NCBI RefSeq assembly: GCF_014698845.1
Contig: NZ_JACJTV010000032.1
Span: 1 to 60,931 of the forward strand
Source: Coleofasciculus sp. FACHB-1120
Lineage (GTDB): Bacteria; Cyanobacteriota; Cyanobacteriia; Cyanobacteriales; FACHB-T130
Direction of reading: 5' to 3'
Length of the DNA: 60,931 bases
Shown here: piece by piece, positions 54,692 to 60,931 of the stretch
Position numbering within the stretch: the stretch's first letter is position 1
How the letters are laid out: every line of letters begins with the position of its first letter
Translations under genes and position numbers: made by a program
Notes under the pieces: generated by a model
Databases searched by the model: none
What the model saw: the letters and a program-made list of their open reading frames with translations, nothing else
What the model was told of the DNA's origin: nothing

Positions 54692-55513
54692 CTAGGCTTC
54701 CTTATCTTTGAGCTGGAAGGTTTTCCGAAACACCCACTGCATGAAGCCAGGAAACATACTATAAGAGGCTTCCGATAAATTAGCGGAACCGACTAAAACC
54801 TCAGCTCGCTGATGCTTCACCGCCTCCCAAATTGCCTTTGCTACATCCTCCGGCTTCTCCACCACTGGGGTACTCAGCACCTGATTGAGCTGATCTCGAC
54901 GCGCTTGGGCATCTTCTACATTCTTACCGCCAAAGATTGCCCGTTCCATCAAACTACTCTTGATTAAATTCGGGTAAATCCCACAAACATGAATACCTTT
55001 GGGTGCAAGTTCCGAGTGCAGCGCTTCGGTTAATCCAGTTACCGCAAACTTGCTGGTATTGTAAGGCACAAGATAAGGAACGGGGACTTTGCCGCCGATG
55101 GAACTCAGATTTACAATCGTGCCCTGTTTTCGCTCCAGAAAATGAGGTAATAGGGCGTGAATCGTATGAATATATCCCCAAAGGTTGAGGTCTATTGTCT
55201 GATGCCAATCGTCTAGGGAGAAAGAATCTGCTGGCCCTGATATATAGAGACCTGCATTATTGATCAGCACATCGATAGTGCCATATTCTTCCAGCGCCTT
55301 CTGAACCAGGGTTTTTACCTGCTCCGGGTCTCTGACATCCGTAGGAACGGCTAGAGCTTTTCGACCAAGCGATCGCACTTCCTGTGCCGCTGCTTCCAAG
55401 CGGTCAGCCTGACGTGCCGCCATTACCAGGTCATATCCTTTCTGGGCAAACAAGAGAGCCGTTGCTTTGCCGATGCCCTGAGAAGCACCCGTAATTAGTA
55501 CCGTGGAAGCCAT
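54692..55513 (-). CDS. Short-chain dehydrogenase/reductase
   Basis: 273 residues, classical SDR. NAD(P) loop VLITGASQGIGKATALLF, with Arg after the second strand (MAARQADRL) favouring NADPH; NNAGLYISGP; catalytic Ser in VNLSSIGGKVPV and YxxxK in PYNTSKFAVTG. The C-terminus is lipophilic (SMFPGFMQWVFRKTF), suggesting membrane contact. The substrate is not known. It is oriented away from the HLIP gene, with a 267-bp promoter spacer. Confidence 0.93.
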   Translation of the reverse strand: MASTVLITGASQGIGKATALLFAQKGYDLVMAARQADRLEAAAQEVRSLGRKALAVPTDVRDPEQVKTLVQKALEEYGTIDVLINNAGLYISGPADSFSLDDWHQTIDLNLWGYIHTIHALLPHFLERKQGTIVNLSSIGGKVPVPYLVPYNTSKFAVTGLTEALHSELAPKGIHVCGIYPNLIKSSLMERAIFGGKNVEDAQARRDQLNQVLSTPVVEKPEDVAKAIWEAVKHQRAEVLVGSANLSEASYSMFPGFMQWVFRKTFQLKDKEA

Positions 55514-55780
55514 AAAGTCCGTTTAAATAATATTGCTTTACTCTCTCAGTTTGTTCAAGAAAAACGGGGAAATCCTCTAGCTTTTGTCAGAGTTTTTGAT
55601 AAAAATAGCTAAAATTCTGCTCCTCTAAATTTCGCTTAACTAGGTGATATAGGTTACTTTTGCCAAAACCCCTTACATCTTCCTTGAGAATTAAATGCAC
55701 ATTGGAACTATAGGCAGAGCGCGGTGCCCAATTGGATAGCTAGGATGAATGCGTAATCAATTTGTTAAGGAATGTAAACC

Positions 55781-55984
55781 ATGCAAAGCCCTACTGATTT
55801 ACCAACTGTTACTACCGCCTACAATGGCAAAGACCGCAATGCCTTTCTGTTTGGCTGGAATCCCCAAGCTGAGCTATGGAACGGACGCTTGGCGATGATC
55901 GGCTTTTTGGCTTACCTACTTTGGGATCTAGCAGGCTACAGCGTCGTTCGGGACGTGCTGCACCTGGTTGCCTATACCCGCTAA
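55781..55984 (+). CDS. High-light-inducible protein (single-helix CAB-like)
   Basis: 67 residues. The chlorophyll-binding helix motif ELWNGRLAMIGFLAYLLWDL is complete, with the Glu, Asn and Arg of the CAB consensus. The preceding NAFLFGWNPQA is typical of HLIPs. Such proteins bind chlorophyll and carotenoid in thylakoids and quench excess energy under stress. AAGGAA lies upstream. The crtW ketolase follows 420 bp later on the same strand. Confidence 0.93.
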   Translation: MQSPTDLPTVTTAYNGKDRNAFLFGWNPQAELWNGRLAMIGFLAYLLWDLAGYSVVRDVLHLVAYTR

Positions 55985-56404
55985 TCTCTATAACCGCTAA
56001 TGATTGACTTGCGAGACTCGTCTGGCGGGCAGTTGTAGATAAAGACTTCATCTGCCAGCCGGACGGTCAAGCATTCGATGAGGTTGCGAGTGATGTGCAA
56101 TCAGGGGCAGCGGCAAAACGTCTATGGTTCGGATCGCAGCACCAGCAATCCTTTACAATAGTTATATTATTTTTACAGTATTTAACAAAAAGGAAGCGCT
56201 ATCTCATCCAGACTACCGAGCATCAACACAGTTTTCTTCCCAGAGACAGTTTTCTTCCCTGAGTGACTTGCACTCGATCGATATTTTTTAAAGGATGAGT
56301 ATCGTGGAAACCAAGCGCGATCGCGGGTTCTTGAAGGATAGGATAGCGATCGCGATTCTCTCCTAAATTTTTGCTCGAAAGGAAAGCTCCAAATTTACAC
56401 AAGT
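55985..56404. other. 420-bp spacer upstream of crtW
   Basis: No gene. A short direct repeat, ACAGTTTTCTTCCC followed by AGAG or TGAG, occurs at about 56229 and 56246. HIP1 sites occur in the 80 bp before crtW. No terminator hairpin was seen after the HLIP gene. Confidence 0.4.
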
Positions 56405-57181
56405 ATGATCCAGCTCGAACACGCACCTCCGCAACAAGCGAAACTTCCAAAAATAGAAAGAAGTGAAAATCCAATTATTGGACTTTTAATTGCTTTTACT
56501 ATTATTGGCATCTGGGCAAGCAGTCTAGTTTTCTTAATTTCCCTTGACTGGTCGCAAATTCCTACGGTGTGGAGAATCCCCGCCATTATTTGGCAAATGT
56601 TTCTTTATACAGGATTATTCATTACCGCTCATGATGCAATGCATGGAGTGGTATTTCCTGAAAACCGTAAGATTAATAACTTGATAGGTTCATTCGTATT
56701 ATTGTTATATGGCTTCTTTTCTTTTAACGAGTTATTGAAAAAGCATGGGGTACATCACCAGCACCCAGCAAGCGAAGTCGATCCAGATTTTCATAACAGT
56801 CAGCATAAAAACTTTTTTGCCTGGTACTTTCACTTTATGAAAGGTTATTGGAGCTGGAAACGCTTGTTCGCTTTAATGGCTTTCTATAACCTGATTGCTT
56901 TCACCCTGCCGATCCCAGAATTGAATTTGACTTTGTTTTGGGTGATTCCTTCAATTTTGAGTTCGGTACAATTATTCTTTTTCGGCACCTTCCTACCTCA
57001 TCGAGAGCCACAAGAGGGTTATAAAGATCCTCATCGCGCCAAAACTAATGCTCTGCCCGTTTTCTGGTCATTTATCACCTGTTATCATTTTGGCTACCAC
57101 GAGGAACATCACGAATATCCGCATCTTCCTTGGTGGCAACTACCAGAAGCTTACAAAATGAATCAAACAGCTTCTACTTAG
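56405..57181 (+). CDS. crtW: Beta-carotene ketolase CrtW
   Basis: 258 residues, membrane di-iron enzyme. Histidine motifs: HDAMHGVVF (about 78-86), KKHGVHHQHPASEVDPDFH (about 116-134) and YHEEHHEYPHLPWWQLPEAY near the end. These are the signature of CrtW (adds 4-keto groups to beta-carotene giving echinenone and canthaxanthin) rather than CrtO, which is unrelated. Four membrane helices. Ketocarotenoids are needed for the orange carotenoid protein; none is in the window. Confidence 0.95.
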   Translation: MIQLEHAPPQQAKLPKIERSENPIIGLLIAFTIIGIWASSLVFLISLDWSQIPTVWRIPAIIWQMFLYTGLFITAHDAMHGVVFPENRKINNLIGSFVLLLYGFFSFNELLKKHGVHHQHPASEVDPDFHNSQHKNFFAWYFHFMKGYWSWKRLFALMAFYNLIAFTLPIPELNLTLFWVIPSILSSVQLFFFGTFLPHREPQEGYKDPHRAKTNALPVFWSFITCYHFGYHEEHHEYPHLPWWQLPEAYKMNQTAST

Positions 57182-57220
57182 TAAATTACCGTTTTTACTG
57201 CCAAATGCCATTTTAAGCAG

Positions 57221-57253
57221 AAAAAAGGGGCGTATTAGCTACGCCCCTTTTTT
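57221..57253. terminator. Bidirectional terminator between crtW and the TPR gene
   Basis: AAAAAAGGGGCGTA (57221-57234), loop TTAGC, TACGCCCCTTTTTT (57240-57253). A perfect 14-bp stem with A-run and T-run on either side suits both convergent genes. Confidence 0.93.
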
Positions 57254-57254
57254 G

Positions 57255-59069
57255 TTATTTCTTAATCGGTAATTTTTTAGGTGGCGGGAGGCTGTCTTTC
57301 TTTTTCTCTTCCAATTTTTGTTCTTCTAACTTCTTTTCTTCCAATTTTTGCGTCGCAAGAGTTTTATTCTCCAACGCTAAAGTGTTTTTTGGATCGAGTT
57401 TTAAAACTTCATCAAAGACAGCGATCGCTTCTTCTAACCGATCTAACAACAAGAGGGCGACGCCTCGACCAGCAAGACTATTCGCATCATTGGGCGTAAT
57501 GCGAATCGCCTGGGCGTAAGCAGCGATCGCTTCTTCATACCGTTCCAAAGCGACTAACACGACGCCTCGGTTGTACCAAGCCTGAGATAATTCAGGATTG
57601 AAGCTAATCGCGCGATCGCTAGAGGCGAGGGCTTCGGGGTTTCTTCCCAAATGCCATAGCACCACCGTTCGGTTCGCCCAGATATCGGCAAGCAGCGATT
57701 GATTTAAGTTCGGATCGCTACTTTTAATCGCTTGATCGTAAGCGGCGAGTGCCTTGGGATAGTCTTTTACTGTCCGAAGTATCCTGCCTTTGTTAAACCA
57801 AGCTTGGGCATAGTTAGGATTAAGGGTGGTAGCGCGATCGCTCGAAACGATCGCTTCCGAGTATCTTCCCAAAAACCACAGGGTAACGCTGCGGTTGTTC
57901 CAAGCTTCCGGGTAATCAGGGTTAAGACCGATGGCGCGATCGTGAGAGGCTAATGCTTCTTCGTATTTGCCTTGTCCAGATAAAGCATTCCCCCGCTGAT
58001 CCCAGGCTAATGATGGACTCGCCTCACCCCACCTCCCATCTCCTTGCAATGCTTTATCGCAGGCGGCGGCGGCGTCTTCGTACTTGCTGACTTTGTTTAG
58101 CGTCGCGCACTGGTTCGCCAAAGCCACAGAGTAAGTGGGACTCAATTTAACCGCCATTTCCTGAGAGGGGAGTGCTTGGGCGTACTTACCCACCAGTGAC
58201 AGCAAAACGCCATGTTCAGTCCAAGCGGTGGCGTCTGTGGGATTCAGCGCCAAAGCTTGATCGTAAGAAGCGATCGCTTCTTGGTACTGACTTAATTTTT
58301 TCAGCGCCACGCCTCGGTTGTACCAGGCGATGGCTGGAGTCAGTGCGCCCCAATCAGCATCACTTTTCAGCGCCAAATCGCAAGCAGCGATCGCTTGCGA
58401 ATATTGCCCAGACGCAGACAGTGCAGCGCATCGATCCGCTAAAGCTAAAGAATAATCCGATTGAATTTCTAAGGCTTGATCGAAAGAAGCGATCGCTTCG
58501 GCGTTCTGTCCCAGCTTCCTTTGCGCTAATCCTTTGTTATACCAAGCGACGAGCGGCGTATTGTTCTCCCAATTTCCATCGCCTCTGAGTGCTTTGTCGC
58601 AAGACGCGATCGCGTCTTCATATTTGCCTAAGTTGGCGAGGGCGATGCACCGATCCGCCAAAGCCAGAGAATAGTCGGGTTTGAGGCGGATAGCCTTATC
58701 AGCGGAAACCAGGGCTTCGGTGTATTTTGCTTGTCCTAGCAGCCCATCCACTCGGTCAGTCCAGATTTTCGGCTTTTTGGGATCGAGAGCGATCGCTTGG
58801 TCGCAAGCGGCGACGGCTTCTGCATATTTCTTCTCATCCCCCAATAAGTCACACAAACTCGCCCAATAATCAATGTCTTTCAACTCCAGCGGTGGCTGCG
58901 GCGTTGGCTGAGCCAATAAAGCCTTGGAGCCGTAAAAATTAACACTTACACAATAAAAACTTAACAGAAATAAACTAAAAGTAAAAAATCTTTTGTTCGC
59001 CTTTTTCCCTTTGCGGGACGGTTGCCCTAGCAATGCGATCCGCTTCTTCAAATTACCGTAATCTGCCAT
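57255..59069 (-). CDS. Exported TPR-repeat protein
   Basis: 604 residues. A hydrophobic segment (about 27-48) acts as a signal or anchor. About twelve TPR units fill the rest, with strongly repeated words such as GKYEDAIASCDKAL, NPDYPEAWNNRSV, SYDQALALNPTDATAW. The C-terminal tail is Lys/Glu rich (QKLEEKKLEEQKLEEKKKDS). TPRs mediate protein contacts; the partner is unknown. It converges on crtW with a shared terminator. Confidence 0.88.
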   Translation of the reverse strand: MADYGNLKKRIALLGQPSRKGKKANKRFFTFSLFLLSFYCVSVNFYGSKALLAQPTPQPPLELKDIDYWASLCDLLGDEKKYAEAVAACDQAIALDPKKPKIWTDRVDGLLGQAKYTEALVSADKAIRLKPDYSLALADRCIALANLGKYEDAIASCDKALRGDGNWENNTPLVAWYNKGLAQRKLGQNAEAIASFDQALEIQSDYSLALADRCAALSASGQYSQAIAACDLALKSDADWGALTPAIAWYNRGVALKKLSQYQEAIASYDQALALNPTDATAWTEHGVLLSLVGKYAQALPSQEMAVKLSPTYSVALANQCATLNKVSKYEDAAAACDKALQGDGRWGEASPSLAWDQRGNALSGQGKYEEALASHDRAIGLNPDYPEAWNNRSVTLWFLGRYSEAIVSSDRATTLNPNYAQAWFNKGRILRTVKDYPKALAAYDQAIKSSDPNLNQSLLADIWANRTVVLWHLGRNPEALASSDRAISFNPELSQAWYNRGVVLVALERYEEAIAAYAQAIRITPNDANSLAGRGVALLLLDRLEEAIAVFDEVLKLDPKNTLALENKTLATQKLEEKKLEEQKLEEKKKDSLPPPKKLPIKK

Positions 59070-59280
59070 AGGAAGAGCTTAATTTTAGACCTCAAGAATA
59101 GCATAATTACTACGAATTCTTTTCTTGCCTAAATTAATATTTTGCTGCTCAAATGTAAAGTAAAATAAACTCTTGGCTACTGAAAAAACTTTGGAAGAGA
59201 GCGACAGCTTAAGAAGTCTGCAAGAAATGTCCGGATTTTTATAAAAAACACCTGAATATACTCTGTCAACACCCTCATTG

Positions 59281-60402
59281 ATGAGCAGAATTCTACAGAT
59301 TTTTACCTTAACAATTATGCAGCGTAATTTTTTAATGAGTCTAAGTGCTAGCCCAATGCTTAGATTTGCAATTTTCTGGCTCGGAATCTTTCCACTACTA
59401 TCAATAGCTGCTTACGCTCAAGTCCCGCCCTCTGGAACCTTCACCGCCACACGAACTTGTGTAGCACCACGAGCAATTAACGGGATAAATCCGGGTAATA
59501 TTCAAGTCTCAAAGGGTCAGCGTTATCAAGCAGTCGGCTTCAATTCTCCGAAGCGAAAGTTTATTCAGATCGCCGTTCCTGGTGCTAAGCCAGAACGTCG
59601 CTGGGTTAGTGCTGATTGTGGTAATTTTTCCCCCGCAACAGATCCGATTTCTTCCTCCGATAGCCCCGTAACCCAGCCATTGGCATCAGTATTACCCTTT
59701 TTTGATAATGTTAATAATCCAGAACTTCATGGCTTTCCGCGCAATCAAACAGCGGATATCACACCGCCATTACCCCAACTCAGTGCTTTTGACCAAGCGG
59801 TATTGAGAACCTGTGGACCAATTGGCAGCAAAGTTACAGCAAGTGATTTTAAAAAATTGATGTCAGAAAATCGAGAGGTACTGCGAGAAATTCAACAAGC
59901 GGTAGGCGGTAAACTGCGTGCTGTCCGCAGCACAGAAGCAGAATTTCTCGACGATCTAACAGTTGCTTGGTCTGGAAGGGGTGGCTTTGAACATATTTTT
60001 TGCGGTGAACTCGAAGGACCAACGAAGATTGGCGGAATGCACTTTTTCGGCAGATATGGGCAGCTGCAAGAACAAGGGATTGGTGGGAGACTTTCTAATA
60101 ATTTGCAGAAAGAAGAGGTGGTTCCTGGGTTAGTTTATACGCTGGGAATCCTCATCCAGAAAGATGGTCAAAGTTGGAAGGATGATATCAAAGGCTATGC
60201 TCTCGTCAGCGATGCCAAAGAAATATTATTAGATGCAACGAAAGCATTGAAAGCTCAGGGAAATGCTCAGGGAGCTTGCCTTTTAACAGTGCAAGATAAT
60301 GAGACAAAAAAATCTTATCAAGCTGTTTTTGTCAAGAGTCAGGATGCGATCGTTACTTTTTATCCGGATGCCACGCCTAGGGGAAAAGCTTGCAGAAGAT
60401 AG
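59281..60402 (+). CDS. Secreted EndoU-domain ribonuclease-like protein
   Basis: 373 residues from the ATG at 59281; later ATGs at 59317, 59335 and 59356 are possible, the last giving a clean signal peptide (MLRFAIFWLGIFPLLSIAAYA). Residues about 50-115 may be an SH3-like exported module with a Cys pair. The C-terminal 200 residues resemble the bacterial EndoU domain: GGFEHIFCGELEG (H238) and IGGMHFFGRYGQLQE (H254), with a later conserved-looking SYQAVFVKSQDAIVTFYP. EndoU enzymes cleave RNA with two His and a Lys; many bacterial ones are toxins. No immunity or delivery gene adjoins. Function otherwise open. Confidence 0.78.
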   Translation: MSRILQIFTLTIMQRNFLMSLSASPMLRFAIFWLGIFPLLSIAAYAQVPPSGTFTATRTCVAPRAINGINPGNIQVSKGQRYQAVGFNSPKRKFIQIAVPGAKPERRWVSADCGNFSPATDPISSSDSPVTQPLASVLPFFDNVNNPELHGFPRNQTADITPPLPQLSAFDQAVLRTCGPIGSKVTASDFKKLMSENREVLREIQQAVGGKLRAVRSTEAEFLDDLTVAWSGRGGFEHIFCGELEGPTKIGGMHFFGRYGQLQEQGIGGRLSNNLQKEEVVPGLVYTLGILIQKDGQSWKDDIKGYALVSDAKEILLDATKALKAQGNAQGACLLTVQDNETKKSYQAVFVKSQDAIVTFYPDATPRGKACRR

Positions 60403-60515
60403 TTACTCAAATCTTGCACTCAGCCCTCAGAAGGGAATTCTAGGCGATCGCATTCTCATACCAATTCACTATTTTGATGTCACATTTGCGATCCCCCAAC
60501 CCCCTTAAAAAGGCT

Positions 60516-60575
60516 ACCGTGTACACACATCTTTGGTTAAGTGGCAAAACGTGATTTATCCCCCTAAATCCCCCT
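60516..60575 (+). repeat. Second copy of the GTGTA(T/C)ACACATCTTT repeat
   Basis: ACCGTGTACACACATCTTTG, GTTAAGTGGCAAAACGTGAT, TTATCCCCCTAAATCCCC: matches 3968-4027 at most positions. It lies in the 461-bp spacer after the EndoU gene, which has no supported gene; an open frame at 60638-60847 is rejected. Confidence 0.75.
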
Positions 60576-60797
60576 TTTTAAGGTAGGGAGAATTCGTTGT
60601 CGAGGGAAAAAAGGATAGCCATCAAGTTCATAAGATAGTGCCTAATGCCAATTCAGGAGAGAAATTGGGAATGGGTGCAGCGAAGGAAGAGGCTGGCACA
60701 CTTGATGGCACGACATCGCCTGTTGAAATTCAACTAACTCACCGCCTGTGGAGAAGAGGGCGGATGAGATATAAGCAGAGAAAGGAGTTGCACCAGG

Positions 60798-60931
60798 TCA
60801 TGGGCGCACAAACGAATGGCAGTGGGCGTTGCAGAATAGAAGTATGAATTGAGGTTGTTCTTGATGCAATGTCCTGAGTGTGGTTCCACTCATATCCGTA
60901 AGAATGGGAAAAAGCGAGGTAAACAGAATCA
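60798..60931 (+). mobile_element. Left end of an IS1-type insertion sequence (cut by the window)
   Basis: A probable left end begins GGTCATGGGCGCACAAACG near 60798, 66 bp before the transposase start. The right end is outside the window, so length and terminal repeats cannot be checked. The boundary is inferred. Confidence 0.45.
60864..60931 (+). CDS. IS1-family transposase, N-terminal fragment (runs off the window)
   Basis: The frame from the ATG at 60864 reads MQCPECGSTHIRKNGKKRGK before the window ends. CPECGSxxIxKNGKxxGKQ is the zinc-finger start of IS1-type transposase (InsA part). The catalytic part is not in the window, so intactness is unknown. Confidence 0.8.
   Translation, partial: MQCPECGSTHIRKNGKKRGKQN

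Noticed and set aside
60638-60847. 69-residue frame before the IS1-type transposase
   Set aside because: Overlaps the probable IS left end, has no motif, and its composition is not protein-like.

Overview
The window is chromosomal DNA from a cyanobacterium. The octamer GCGATCGC (HIP1) occurs throughout, in genes and between them. Several genes belong to oxygenic phototrophs: ycf54 (chlorophyll cyclase factor), a crr6-like NDH-1 factor, a high-light-inducible protein, crtE and crtW, a DUF3685 regulator, and the adjacent trio folD-crtE-DUF212. The codon use and the many spacer repeats suggest a filamentous or large-genome species, but the genus cannot be fixed from this piece.

Layout. 1-7.7 kb: small secreted or unknown proteins (one with a 33-bp tandem repeat), a FecR-domain protein, a CHASE2 adenylate cyclase and a SPOR-like protein. 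7.7-18.9 kb: mostly housekeeping genes: mutS, a class-IV aminotransferase, an AI-2E family permease, an OB-fold lipoprotein/Nudix pair, folD-crtE-DUF212, ycf54, pdxJ and a crr6-like gene. 19.5-20.5 kb: a LuxR-type and a Fur-type regulator. 21-32.9 kb: large regulatory or signalling proteins: a NACHT/pentapeptide-repeat ATPase, a membrane-anchored repeat protein, a peptidoglycan-binding protein, a receiver-DUF3685 protein and an MHYT-PAS-PAS hybrid histidine kinase. 33-37.5 kb: a MurT-GatD pair and an SLH-anchored GHL10 hydrolase, all linked to the cell wall. 37.5-39 kb: a gene-poor stretch with a nested MITE-like element. 39-46.3 kb: a short relative of the N-terminal part of large TPR proteins, two overlapping MscS-type channels, mnmE, a methyltransferase, a response regulator, a decayed phoD and a tandem-domain RNase III-like gene. 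46.4-60.4 kb: a SagB-type double nitroreductase, a DUF4349 lipoprotein, DUF3891, ilvC, a CHAT-TPR protein, an SDR enzyme, a HLIP, crtW, a TPR protein and a secreted EndoU-domain protein. The window ends inside an IS1-type transposase.

How the genes relate. Clear local units are folD-crtE-DUF212, murT-gatD, the OB-fold/Nudix overlap and the MscS tandem. Pigment functions recur (ycf54, crtE, crtW, HLIP) but are not in one operon. No CRISPR array, rRNA, tRNA, prophage or complete known defence operon was seen. The most notable points are predicted enzymes lacking catalytic residues (CHAT, RNase III), a NACHT ATPase with a possible phosphothreonine-type tail, a secreted EndoU protein with no visible immunity partner, a phoD interrupted by two adjacent stop codons, a repeat-like insertion inside mutS, and two families of short inverted-repeat elements, one nested in the other. 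All calls come from reading the sequence; no database search was run.
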